NCBI GenBank assembly: GCA_944336625.1 | Contig: CALVLF010000047.1 | Span: 1 to 32,258 of the forward strand | Direction of reading: 5' to 3' | Origin: an uncultured Clostridia bacterium | Lineage (GTDB): Bacteria > Bacillota > Clostridia > Christensenellales > CAG-138 | DNA: 32,258 nucleotides | Shown: piece by piece, positions 14,215-21,494 of the stretch | How positions within the stretch are numbered: position 1 is the first letter of the stretch | Layout of the letters: every line of letters begins with the position of its first letter | The notes under the pieces: generated by a model | What the model saw: the letters and a program-made list of their open reading frames with translations, nothing else | Databases searched by the model: none | Told to the model about the DNA's origin: nothing | Position numbers and translations under genes: made by a program

Positions 14215-14853
14215 TTAAAGGCCCCGGATTCGGGCTTCCACCACCCGGCCGATGATCTGCACATCCCCATCCGCCACCAGGATGGGCTCGTAGCGGGTAT
14301 TGGCCGGGATAAGGACCAGCTGGCCGCTGATCCATTTCACCTTACGGAGCAATACCTCATCCCCTAGGCGAACTACGGCGATCTGGCCATTTTCCACCTG
14401 ACTTTGCAGGCGCACCAGAACAAGGGATCCCTCTGGGATACAGGCCCCTACCATGCAGTCTCCTTCTACCTCCATGTAGAAGTATTCGCCATTGCGCACG
14501 TCCGCTGCGGGGAGGGGGATATACTCGGTAATGTTTTCTGCCGCCAGCATGGGCAGCCCCGCGTGGACGCAACCCACCAGGGGAACGCCTACGGTATCCG
14601 GCAGGGGGAGAAAACGGGCGGAAAGGCCGGCCGGAGGCTTGAGCCGAGGAGATGCCTGGGGGCCTTCCTCCCGGCAGAGCATGAAATCGGCAGTAACGCC
14701 GAAGAAATCGCACAGGAACACCAAAGCATCCTGGGGAATGGCTACCCGGCCGGTTTCATATTTGCAGATGGCGGCCTTCTGCACCCCCAGGATGCGGGCA
14801 ATGTCTTCCTGGGTAAGGCCCTTGGCCCGGCGCAGCTCTTTTAAACGGTTCAT
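14215..14853 (-). CDS. LexA-like repressor: Xre HTH plus S24 peptidase-like domain with altered catalytic residues
   Basis: A 212-residue protein. An Xre helix-turn-helix (about 1-58, RAKGLTQEDIARILGVQKAA) is joined to a LexA/CI C-terminal domain (about 88-210). The scissile Ala-Gly is kept (A98-G99, in GCVHAGLP), and the fold marker GDxM, the ENG-x-I-A-V-V strand and GDEV are present. But the nucleophile position is Cys133 (codon TGC, 14455-14457) where the family has Ser, and the general-base position aligns with Arg170 (then Lys171) where the family has Lys. So ordinary RecA-stimulated self-cleavage may be lost or changed. The ATG at 14853 has GGAGG upstream. Its own promoter is at 14881. 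This architecture is typical of phage-type or stress repressors and not of true LexA, which has a winged helix. Confidence 0.88.
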   Translation of the reverse strand: MNRLKELRRAKGLTQEDIARILGVQKAAICKYETGRVAIPQDALVFLCDFFGVTADFMLCREEGPQASPRLKPPAGLSARFLPLPDTVGVPLVGCVHAGLPMLAAENITEYIPLPAADVRNGEYFYMEVEGDCMVGACIPEGSLVLVRLQSQVENGQIAVVRLGDEVLLRKVKWISGQLVLIPANTRYEPILVADGDVQIIGRVVEARIRGL

Positions 14854-14880
14854 AATGCCTCCAAGGATGTATTTAAGGCT

Positions 14881-14909
14881 ATTGTATCCTAAACGGAAAT
14901 AAAATGCAA
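14881..14909 (-). promoter_or_regulatory. Promoter of the S24 repressor gene
   Basis: On the minus strand TTGCAT (14904-14909), 17 nt, TACAAT (14881-14886), about 28 bases before the start codon. Confidence 0.75.
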
Positions 14910-14947
14910 GCGCAGAAAAATAATCGAACAAAATGACGAAAAACGCC

Positions 14948-14976
14948 TTGACGGTATCTTAAAAAGATATTATAAT
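14948..14976 (+). promoter_or_regulatory. Divergent promoter with a palindrome in its spacer
   Basis: TTGACG (14948-14953), 17 nt, TATAAT (14971-14976). The spacer contains a perfect palindrome: TATCTT (14955-14960), AAA, AAGATA (14964-14969). It drives the small membrane protein at 15058 and faces away from the S24 repressor, which is the obvious candidate to bind there. Confidence 0.75.
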
Positions 14977-15057
14977 AGCCATATACCAAGGATGAAAAAC
15001 CGAGTGATTTACATTTAAGAAACTTTATTTCCTATTAAGATTATCCAGGAGGTTGCC

Positions 15058-15276
15058 ATGAATTATTTCGGCCTGTTTTTCACCTTTATGCTGCCCGGCA
15101 TCGTCCTGGGGGCACTGGCTGTATTATCCCTTCGTGAAATGGCAGCAGCCCGGCGTAAAAAAGCCGCCCGCTGCCGGCGTATGGCCGGGCGGGCTGCCCG
15201 GCCTGCCTCGAACCGGCCCCGGCAGGGGCTGTATGTGGCGGATCTTTCCGCCCCGGCGGAGGGCCGGGCCGCCTAA
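15058..15276 (+). CDS. Small single-pass membrane protein divergent from the LexA-like gene
   Basis: A 72-residue protein with a perfect AGGAGG before its ATG. One hydrophobic helix (about 4-25, FGLFFTFMLPGIVLGALAVL) is followed by a very basic segment (MAAARRKKAARCRRMAGRAA) and a short tail. I do not recognise the family. Its position, divergent from a LexA-like gene behind a strong promoter with a palindrome, recalls YneA, the SOS division inhibitor beside Bacillus lexA, which is also a small single-pass protein; however, this one has no LysM domain, so a shared role is only a guess. Confidence 0.65.
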   Translation: MNYFGLFFTFMLPGIVLGALAVLSLREMAAARRKKAARCRRMAGRAARPASNRPRQGLYVADLSAPAEGRAA

Positions 15277-15384
15277 TTTTCGCCCATCCTCTCCGGAGAT
15301 GGCCTGCCCAAGAGCCGCTGGGCCGGGACGATAGCCCCAGGGCCTTTTCCGGGGAGATGCACATAAATTTTATAAGCGCCAACG

Positions 15385-15412
15385 CCAGAGGCCTGCATTT
15401 GCAGGCCTCTGG
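15385..15412. repeat. 28-bp palindrome in the hairpin-rich region
   Basis: CCAGAGGCCTGCA (15385-15397) and TGCAGGCCTCTGG (15400-15412) are perfect 13-bp arms separated by two bases. No T tract follows, so it is not a simple terminator. Confidence 0.85.
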
Positions 15413-15776
15413 TATGCCTGCCGAAAAAACCTGGGCTTTGGGGATACAGCGCAGTTCGCAGGGATCGCCCGGCGCCGGCCCCCCGTCGGGCCAAAGCCTG
15501 CTAAGGCTTCATTTCCCCCTGACGGCGAAAAATGCGCCCGCTTCCTTGGCCCTCCTCTGTGCAAAGGGCCGCCGCTTCACCTCCGCTGCCCGGCTGCAAG
15601 CGCCCTCGCGGCGCAACCGCTTGCTTGGGGCCTTTTGCGGGGCGGAAGCCCATCGGGCAAAGGAACCCCGGGAAGGGCCCTGGCACGGCGCGGTGCGGCC
15701 TTTTGCTCCGGCGAGAATGTCATAAATCCGTAAAAGCCTTGCCCTTGCGGCGCGGCCTGGGCGCCATGGAAACTTT

Positions 15777-15805
15777 GAAAAAGCGGCTGAAAGGGCCGCT
15801 TTTTC
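15777..15805. terminator. Bidirectional terminator-like hairpin
   Basis: GAAAAAGCGGC (15777-15787) and GCCGCTTTTTC (15795-15805) with a 7-nt loop: a perfect 11-bp stem with A and T tracts in both directions. No adjacent gene clearly needs it, so it may end an RNA made within the region. Confidence 0.7.
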
Positions 15806-15859
15806 GATAGCCCGGGCAAAGGCCCGATTTTCCAGGCCTCTGGCGTATCCTATGCCAGC

Positions 15860-15883
15860 GGGCAAAACCAGCCGGTTTTGCCC
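15860..15883. repeat. Perfect 10-bp inverted repeat
   Basis: GGGCAAAACC (15860-15869) and GGTTTTGCCC (15874-15883) with a 4-nt loop. An outer pairing of GCCAG (15854-15858) with CTGGC further downstream (15908-15912) nests around it. Confidence 0.75.
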
Positions 15884-15954
15884 ATAGGGGCCCCATCCTT
15901 TGCCCGTCTGGCGGACGTTCATAATTTATTCATCCCTGGGAAAGAGAGCCTATC

Positions 15955-15983
15955 TTGTACCCGGCAGGGAAGTAGGGTATAAT
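15955..15983 (+). promoter_or_regulatory. Promoter of the beta-propeller gene
   Basis: TTGTAC (15955-15960), 17 nt, TATAAT (15978-15983), about 35 bases before the ATG at 16018. Confidence 0.75.
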
Positions 15984-16017
15984 TTAACAGGTACTCTATT
16001 GAAAACGAGGTAGAATT

Positions 16018-17868
16018 ATGGGCTCTCAAACACGAAAAAGAAGGAGACGCCGCCGCAGGGTTCGCATCCATGTGGGCCGGGTGATTTTCCTTTTGGCCCT
16101 CCTTGCGGCCGTTATCCTGATGCTTGTGCTGCTGGTGCGCAGCTGCGCTGCCGACGGGCAGAGCGATGGCCAGGATTCCCCGGGTTTAATTGGAAGCCTG
16201 TTCGACCGGCAGACCCCAACCCCCGAGCCGCCGGCGGCGACGGCGGCGCCTACCCCCACGCCGGTGCCTACCTTCAGCCCGGCAGCTGTGGAGGGGACGC
16301 GGCCCTCGGACTTCGGCTTTGAAGAGGCCATTGAGGACAATGGCGCCCAGGTGGATTCCTATACCCGGGCTGAGCCTATCGACTTCTTGGAAGGGGAAAA
16401 ATATACGGATCTGGAGGGCGTCATCACCTTCCGGGGCAATAATTTCCGGGATAGCGCCGCCTATGGCACCGTATCCTGGAGCGACAGCTATGACCAGCCC
16501 TGGACCTTTACCGTGGGGAGCCTGCCCAAGGTTTATGGAAGCGGCTCCTGGACGGGCTGCGGCTGGACGGGCCAGCCCCTCATCGTAAAATGGCCGGAAG
16601 AAACCAAGCGGATCATGAACCTTTATGATTCCGCCAAGAATAATCCAGACCTGGTGGAGGTCATCTATGCTACCATGGATGGGCATATTTACTTCCTGGA
16701 TTTATATACCGGCGAAGAAACCCGGGATCCCATCAACGTAGGCTACCCCTTCAAAGGGGCGGGTGCTTTGGACCCCCGGGGCTACCCCCTCATGTATGTG
16801 GGCAGCGGCGATGACAGCCCCACCGAAGGCAGCGGAAGCAGCCGGGCCTTTATCATCAGCCTTATCGACGGGACGATCCTCTACGAATTCGGCTCTGGCG
16901 ACGATTTCGCTCTGCGGAACCTATCCTATTTCGATAGTTCCGCCCTGGTGGACGCGGAAACGGATACCCTCATATATCCTGGCGAATCGGGCATCCTGTA
17001 TACTATCAAGCTCAATACCCAATATGATGAAGCTGCCGGCACCATCTCCATCAATCCGCAGACGGTAAAGTGGCGTTATAGGGGGGCCCAGAACCTTTCC
17101 AGCGATACGGCGGATGGATCCGAGGGCTGGTGGCTGGGCGTGGAGGATAGCGCCATCATCTGGCGGGGCCATGCGATCTTTACGGATAACGGCGGCCATA
17201 TGATCTGCCTCGATCTGAATACTCTGGAAACCGTATGGGTGCAGGATACCCTGGATGACACCAACTGTACCCCGGTCCTGTCCCTGGAGGGGGCGGATCA
17301 CCATCCTTACGTCTATACTTCCACCTCCTTCCATCCGGGCTGGCGGGCCGATGCCAACAGCACTGCCCCCATTCCCATCTGGAAGATCGATGCCCTTACC
17401 GGGGAGATCGTTGCCCAGAACAACGACTATAACTGCCAGACCATTGCAGAGCCTTCCCAGGTTTCCGGCGGTGTGCAGGGCACCCTGGCCATCGGCCGGA
17501 ACGACCTAGAGGGGATGATTTTCGTTCCCGTCGCCATGACGGATGGCACCCGGGGCAAGCTAGTAGCCCTGGATACCGACGATATGACCGTAGTCTGGGA
17601 GTGCGATTTTCAGGGCTACCCCTGGTCTTCCCCGGTGGCAGTTTATGACGAGAGCGGCAAGGGCTACCTAGTTCAGTGCAACCGGACCGGATACATCCAT
17701 CTGATCGACGGGCAGACCGGCGAGATCCTCAACGAGATGAGCCTGGGCAGCAATATCGAAGCCTCTCCCGCCGTTTACAACAACATGGTGGTGGTAGGCA
17801 CCCGGGGCGGCCTGATCTATGGCATGGACCTGAACTACCTGCGCAACTACGTACAGCCCGCCAATTGA
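16018..17868 (+). CDS. Membrane-anchored PQQ-like beta-propeller protein
   Basis: A 616-residue protein with a short, extremely basic cytoplasmic head (TRKRRRRRRRVRIH), one membrane helix (about 22-43, VIFLLALLAAVILMLVLLV), a Thr/Pro-rich wall-spanning linker (about 66-90, TPTPEPPAATAAPTPTPVP) and a large extracellular domain. The latter shows propeller-blade repeats such as GHIYFLDLYTGEETRDPI, GHMICLDLNTLETVWV, GKLVALDTDDMTVVWE and GYIHLIDGQTGEIL, as in PQQ-binding-like and BamB-type propellers. No catalytic residues for a quinoprotein dehydrogenase could be identified, so a structural, binding or sensing role at the cell surface is more likely. GAGG precedes the ATG. hflX begins 31 bases after its stop. 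Confidence 0.85.
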   Translation: MGSQTRKRRRRRRRVRIHVGRVIFLLALLAAVILMLVLLVRSCAADGQSDGQDSPGLIGSLFDRQTPTPEPPAATAAPTPTPVPTFSPAAVEGTRPSDFGFEEAIEDNGAQVDSYTRAEPIDFLEGEKYTDLEGVITFRGNNFRDSAAYGTVSWSDSYDQPWTFTVGSLPKVYGSGSWTGCGWTGQPLIVKWPEETKRIMNLYDSAKNNPDLVEVIYATMDGHIYFLDLYTGEETRDPINVGYPFKGAGALDPRGYPLMYVGSGDDSPTEGSGSSRAFIISLIDGTILYEFGSGDDFALRNLSYFDSSALVDAETDTLIYPGESGILYTIKLNTQYDEAAGTISINPQTVKWRYRGAQNLSSDTADGSEGWWLGVEDSAIIWRGHAIFTDNGGHMICLDLNTLETVWVQDTLDDTNCTPVLSLEGADHHPYVYTSTSFHPGWRADANSTAPIPIWKIDALTGEIVAQNNDYNCQTIAEPSQVSGGVQGTLAIGRNDLEGMIFVPVAMTDGTRGKLVALDTDDMTVVWECDFQGYPWSSPVAVYDESGKGYLVQCNRTGYIHLIDGQTGEILNEMSLGSNIEASPAVYNNMVVVGTRGGLIYGMDLNYLRNYVQPAN

Positions 17869-17899
17869 GGGCAAACAGATTAAGGACAAATAGAAAAGC

Positions 17900-19684
17900 A
17901 TGACCAATTCGGTAAACGGAAATATTGAGGGCATCCGGTCTGCTCTGCTGGAGCAGATCGGGAGCCTGTATGACCTGCGCATGGAGGCGGATACGTTCGC
18001 CTCCTTTGACTTGCTTAGGGCCATGGCGTCCTTTACGGCCCAGACCGGCCGGGAAATTTCCGTATATCTTTCCCGGGATGGGCGGGTGATGGACGTATCC
18101 GTGGGCGACAGCGGCAAGGTGTCCATGCCCAATATGCGGCTGGTGCGCAATGCGGACCGGCTCTGCGGCGTCCGCTGCATCCATACCCATCCCAATGGAG
18201 ACGGCCGGCTTTCCAGCGTAGATGCGGGCACGCTGCGCTCTATGCGGCTAGATGCCATGGCAGCCCTGGGGGTGGGGCCGGAGGGGCAGCCCCTGAATTT
18301 CTATGCAGGCTATCTGGGGGATATGGACGAGGCGGGCAGCCGGGCTGTTCTTCTCTATGGTCCCCTACGGCCCCATAAGCTGCCTCAGCGCGCCCTGATG
18401 CAGGAGATTTACCTGGCTGATGACCGCTTTAAAAGCGCAACGAAGGCGGTGCAGGCGGCAGAACCCGAGCGGGCCATCCTGGTGGGCTTGGAAAGCGATG
18501 CCCCCTATGATACCCTAGGGGAGCTGGGACAACTGGCTTCTACGGCGGGGGCCGTAGTAGTGGGCCGATCTACCCAGCGCAAGCGGGAGATTGATAACGC
18601 TACCTATATCGGCAGCGGCAAGGCGGAGGAGCTTTCCCTGCTGGCCAGCGCCCTGGAGGCGGACCTACTGATCTTCGACGATGGGCTTACCCCGGCCCAG
18701 ACCCGGAACTTGGAAACCATTACCGGCGTCCGGGTGATCGACCGGACGGCTCTGATCCTGGATATCTTTTCCCGGCACGCCATGAGCCGGGAGGGCAAGC
18801 TGCAGGTGGAGCTTGCCCAGCTCAAGTATGAGCTGCCCCGGATTTTTGGCCAGGGTAAGGACCTATCCCGGCAAGGCGCGGGCACCATCGCCCGGGGCCC
18901 TGGGGAAACCAAGCTGGAAAGCGATAAGCGGCGCATCCGCCGGCGGATCTATGAGCTGGGAGAGGAGCTGAAGGCCATTGAAAAGCAGCGGGGCCTTCGG
19001 AGGGAGCGGCGCCAGAAGGATGGGATCCCCCGGGTGGCTCTGGTGGGCTATACCAATGCGGGGAAAAGCACCTTGCTCAATGCCCTGACCGGGGCAGGGG
19101 TGCTGGCGGAGGATAAGCTCTTCGCCACCTTGGACCCGGTGGTGCGCCAGGCGGAACTGCCCAATGGAAGCCAGATCCTTCTAAGCGATACAGTGGGCTT
19201 TATCAATAAGCTGCCTCATGAGCTGATCGAGGCCTTCCAATCCACCCTGGAGGAGGTGCGGCAGGCAGACCTGATCCTGCATGTGATCGACGTTTCTGCC
19301 AGCTATTACCCCAGCCAAATGGCTGTAGTGGAAGATGTGCTGGCCCAGCTGGGAGCGGGGGATATTCCCTGTATTCGGGTCTATAACAAGGCGGACCAGG
19401 CCGAGAGCCCACTGCCCCAGGATGGGGTGGTCATTAGCGCCCGAAGGGGAACGGGGCTGGACGCCCTTTCCCAGGCCTTGGAGAAAGCCCTCAGCGGCCG
19501 CTGGAAGGAGTTAGAGTTGCTGATTCCCTATGATAAATACGAAGCCATGTCCCTGCTGCAGAGGGAAGGCCGGGTTCTGGAGGAGCGGCATGAAGCTCAG
19601 GGCACCTATGTGCGGGCCCAGGTGGAGGAAGATGTGCTCTGGCGGCTGAAGCGGATTCTGGGAGAAGGGAAGGGAAGCGAATGA
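17900..19684 (+). CDS. hflX: Ribosome-associated GTPase HflX with an N-terminal JAMM-like domain
   Basis: A 594-residue protein, far longer than the roughly 400 residues of most HflX. Residues from about 190 form ordinary HflX: the N-terminal domain with YIGSGKAEEL and FDDGLTPAQTRNLE, the GQGKDLSRQGAGTIARGPGETKLE linker-like region, a coiled coil, then the G domain with GYTNAGKST (383-391), DTVGF (430-434) and NKAD (496-499), and a C-terminal part. HflX splits stalled or hibernating ribosomes after stress. The extra residues 1-185 contain H95-T-H97, seven residues, S105, two residues, D108: an exact JAMM zinc-protease motif, with Glu52 placed 43 residues before it as in that family. The stop overlaps the tmk-like gene by 4 bp. 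Confidence 0.93.
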   Translation: MTNSVNGNIEGIRSALLEQIGSLYDLRMEADTFASFDLLRAMASFTAQTGREISVYLSRDGRVMDVSVGDSGKVSMPNMRLVRNADRLCGVRCIHTHPNGDGRLSSVDAGTLRSMRLDAMAALGVGPEGQPLNFYAGYLGDMDEAGSRAVLLYGPLRPHKLPQRALMQEIYLADDRFKSATKAVQAAEPERAILVGLESDAPYDTLGELGQLASTAGAVVVGRSTQRKREIDNATYIGSGKAEELSLLASALEADLLIFDDGLTPAQTRNLETITGVRVIDRTALILDIFSRHAMSREGKLQVELAQLKYELPRIFGQGKDLSRQGAGTIARGPGETKLESDKRRIRRRIYELGEELKAIEKQRGLRRERRQKDGIPRVALVGYTNAGKSTLLNALTGAGVLAEDKLFATLDPVVRQAELPNGSQILLSDTVGFINKLPHELIEAFQSTLEEVRQADLILHVIDVSASYYPSQMAVVEDVLAQLGAGDIPCIRVYNKADQAESPLPQDGVVISARRGTGLDALSQALEKALSGRWKELELLIPYDKYEAMSLLQREGRVLEERHEAQGTYVRAQVEEDVLWRLKRILGEGKGSE

Positions 19685-20346
19685 AAACCATCGCCATCGA
19701 AGGGATCGACGGAAGCGGAAAAAGCGTGCAGTTCCGCCTTCTGGAGAAAGCCTGCGCCCAGGCAGGGCTTCGGGTGGAAACGCGGGAGTACCCGGTATAT
19801 TCCAGCTATTTTGGCAGCCAGGTAGGCCGGCTCTTATCCGGCCAGGGGGGCCTGCAGGCGGATCAGGTGGATGGGAAGTCCATGGCCCTTTGGTTCGCCC
19901 TGGACCGGTGGGAGGATCTGCGGGATTTTCAGCCCCAGGGCCTGGATATCCTGCTGATCAACCGTTATGTGCTCAGCAATGGGGTTTATCAATCCATCCG
20001 GGAGATCGACCTGGGGAAGCCGGATCTGGTAGATTGGGTATTCGATTTGGAATATAACCATCTCGGCCTGCCTAGGGCAGATGTATTCCTTTTTTATGAT
20101 GTAGATATCGCCCAGGCTGGCGCGAACGTGCTGAAAAAAGGCCACCGGGACTATGTTGGAGAGGGGAAGGACGTATATGAAGCTTCCCTGGGCATTCAGC
20201 GCCGCGCCCGGGATAAATACCTGGAAGCCGCGGCCCGGCGGGCGGATATACAGGTAATCCCCTGCATGGAAGGGCAGCGCTTCCGCAGCCCGGCGGACAT
20301 TGCGGCGGATACCTGGGCAGCCCTGCAAGCTCGGGGAATTTTGTAG
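19681..20346 (+). CDS. tmk: Thymidylate kinase-like P-loop nucleotide kinase
   Basis: A 221-residue cytoplasmic kinase expected to phosphorylate dTMP to dTDP with ATP. P-loop EGIDGSGKS (7-15), then EYPVYSSYFGSQVGRLL in the place of the dTMP-binding strand (usual FREPGGT changed to REYPVYSS), the DR-x region ALDRWEDLRD and the later INRYVLSNGVYQ motif (usual DRY-x-x-S-x-x-A-Y-Q). The substitution of the GGT motif by YPVYSS and INRY for DRY place it in a divergent branch, so activity on another nucleoside monophosphate is possible. It is co-translated with hflX (ATGA overlap). An ordinary tmk beside holB would be expected elsewhere in the genome. Confidence 0.85.
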   Translation: MKTIAIEGIDGSGKSVQFRLLEKACAQAGLRVETREYPVYSSYFGSQVGRLLSGQGGLQADQVDGKSMALWFALDRWEDLRDFQPQGLDILLINRYVLSNGVYQSIREIDLGKPDLVDWVFDLEYNHLGLPRADVFLFYDVDIAQAGANVLKKGHRDYVGEGKDVYEASLGIQRRARDKYLEAAARRADIQVIPCMEGQRFRSPADIAADTWAALQARGIL

Positions 20347-20433
20347 AAATTTCCATGGGGGCAGGCTCCGGATTTGGGACACACTAAGCCCATAAAATGC
20401 TTCCCATCACTGGAAGCGGGAAGGAGCCGAAAC

Positions 20434-20595
20434 ATGATGAAAACGATTCCCTTTATGGTGGGCATGGTGGCCGGGGCTGCCGCTGGCTATATGGCGGTAA
20501 CGGCCATGTATCCCGATGTGGCTCGGCGGATGGTCCGGGACTCCCGCCGCGCTATGCGCTGCGGCAAGCGGATGGTCTCTGGGATGTTCAACTGA
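20434..20595 (+). CDS. Small Gly/Ala-rich single-pass membrane protein
   Basis: A 53-residue protein. The N-terminal half is a Gly/Ala-rich membrane helix (about 3-25, TIPFMVGMVAGAAAGYMAVT), and the C-terminal half is basic and amphipathic (DVARRMVRDSRRAMRCGKRM). The layout resembles YtxH-type general-stress proteins but is too short to assign. AAGGAG seven bases before the ATG at 20434 fixes the start; a longer frame upstream has no such site. A terminator follows. Confidence 0.65.
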   Translation: MMKTIPFMVGMVAGAAAGYMAVTAMYPDVARRMVRDSRRAMRCGKRMVSGMFN

Positions 20596-20637
20596 ACCGG
20601 CGCAGCTGCCTGGGGTGGAACCCGGCAGGGAAGCGAT

Positions 20638-20676
20638 GGGCAAAGGGAGGCTTTCTCCCCTTGCCCAAGTTTTTTA
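20638..20676 (+). terminator. Terminator after the small membrane protein gene
   Basis: GGGCAAAGGGAG and CTCCCCTTGCCC form a 12-position stem with one A-C mismatch and a 5-nt loop, followed by AAG and six T. Confidence 0.8.
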
Positions 20677-20720
20677 TCGGGTTTATTTCTTTCCTAGGAT
20701 GGGTTTTATAGGAAACCAGA

Positions 20721-20760
20721 TTGAAAAAACTGCCAATTCAGGATATACTGATACAGTATA
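20721..20760 (+). promoter_or_regulatory. ireB promoter overlapped by a perfect 17-bp palindrome
   Basis: TTGAAA (20721-20726), 17 nt, TATACT (20744-20749). The palindrome TATACTG (20744-20750), ATA, CAGTATA (20754-20760) begins with the -10 hexamer itself and runs through the start point, so any protein bound there would block transcription of ireB-ruvX-DUF1292. Confidence 0.8.
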
Positions 20761-20785
20761 AGTATGTAAGAAGGGGGTGAATCGC

Positions 20786-21049
20786 TTGGCCGATCTTATC
20801 AATGAAACCATGCAGTTCCGGGTGGAAAAGGATAAAAACAAAGCCAGCAAGGTCATCATGCAGGTCTATACGGCGATGGAGGAAAAGGGCTACGATCCTG
20901 TAAACCAGATCGTAGGCTATCTGATTTCCGGTGACCCTACCTATATCACAAGCTATAACAATGCCCGGTATATGATCCGTACCCTGGAGCGGGATGAGCT
21001 GCTGGAAGAACTGGTACGTTTCTATGCCCAGGCCCACGAGGAGGACTAA
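20786..21049 (+). CDS. ireB: IreB family regulatory phosphoprotein (DUF965/YrzL)
   Basis: An 87-residue helical dimeric protein. It shows the family core VIMQVYTAMEEKGYDPVNQI, VGYLISGDPTYITSYNNARY and MIRTLERDELLEELVRFY. In Enterococcus, IreB is phosphorylated by the PASTA kinase IreK on N-terminal Thr residues and lowers cephalosporin resistance. The Thr in NETMQF here matches the position of one of those sites. The TTG at 20786 is the likely start because the ribosome binding site AAGGGGGT ends at 20778; the GTG at 20777 overlaps that site. It heads the usual ireB-ruvX-DUF1292 trio. Confidence 0.93.
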   Translation: MADLINETMQFRVEKDKNKASKVIMQVYTAMEEKGYDPVNQIVGYLISGDPTYITSYNNARYMIRTLERDELLEELVRFYAQAHEED

Positions 21050-21054
21050 AAACC

Positions 21055-21477
21055 ATGCTGCGGATTTTAGCCCTGGATGTGGGGGATAAGCGGATCGGCA
21101 TCGCCGTGAGCGACCCACTGGGGCTGACGGCCCAGGGCCTGGAAACCTATACCCGCACCGGCGACGATGCAAAAGACGCAGCCTATATCCGGACCCTGGC
21201 GGAAAAATACGCGCCCGTGCGGCTGCTTTTCGGCCTGCCGCGGAATATGGATGGCTCCTATGGCTTCCAGAGCGAAAAGGTGCGGGAGTTTGCCCGGCTG
21301 GTGCTGGAAGGCTTCCAAGGGGAGCACGCCTTTTACGACGAACGGCTCACCACCGTGGCGGCGGAGCGGGTTCTGAACGAAGCGGAGCTGGGCTGGAAAG
21401 AGCGGCGCAAGGTGGTGGATAAGCTGGCGGCCGTGGTGATTCTCCAAGGTTACCTTGCCACCAATCCCAGGCTCTAA
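21055..21477 (+). CDS. ruvX: Putative pre-16S rRNA nuclease / Holliday junction resolvase YqgF
   Basis: A 140-residue RNase-H-fold enzyme. Catalytic acids: Asp8 in LALDVGDKRIG, Glu96 in FYDERLTTVAA and Asp122 in VVDKLAAVVIL. The GLPRNMDGSYGFQSEKV segment is also typical. Members were named as resolvases but are now tied chiefly to maturation of the 5' end of 16S rRNA. It starts five bases after the ireB stop, so the two are co-translated. Confidence 0.95.
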   Translation: MLRILALDVGDKRIGIAVSDPLGLTAQGLETYTRTGDDAKDAAYIRTLAEKYAPVRLLFGLPRNMDGSYGFQSEKVREFARLVLEGFQGEHAFYDERLTTVAAERVLNEAELGWKERRKVVDKLAAVVILQGYLATNPRL

Positions 21478-21494
21478 ATAAGGAGGATAGTCCC

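Larger units (their letters stand above)
15277..15940. other. Hairpin-rich GC-rich intergenic region, no supported gene
   Basis: About 660 bases without a convincing gene. Open frames on both strands exist but are rich in Arg, Ala, Gly and Pro, lack ribosome binding sites and resemble nothing known. The stretch is packed with inverted repeats: a 28-bp near-continuous palindrome at 15385, GCAAGCG/CGCTTGC at 15596 and 15618, AAGCCT/AGGCTT at 15494 and 15504, an 11-bp stem at 15777 and a 10-bp stem at 15860. CAGGCCTCTGG occurs at 15402-15412 (inside the first palindrome) and again at 15833-15843. It may be a structured RNA, a cluster of intergenic repeats or degraded sequence. Confidence 0.5.

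Noticed and set aside
14925..14960. Possible Firmicutes SOS box (CGAAC-N4-GTTCG) near the S24 repressor
   Set aside because: Only the CGAAC half is present; the other half reads TGACG, so it does not meet the consensus.
15509..15922. 137-codon minus-strand open frame in the hairpin-rich region
   Set aside because: No ribosome binding site, composition dominated by Arg, Ala and Gly from high GC, crosses several hairpins, and resembles no known protein.
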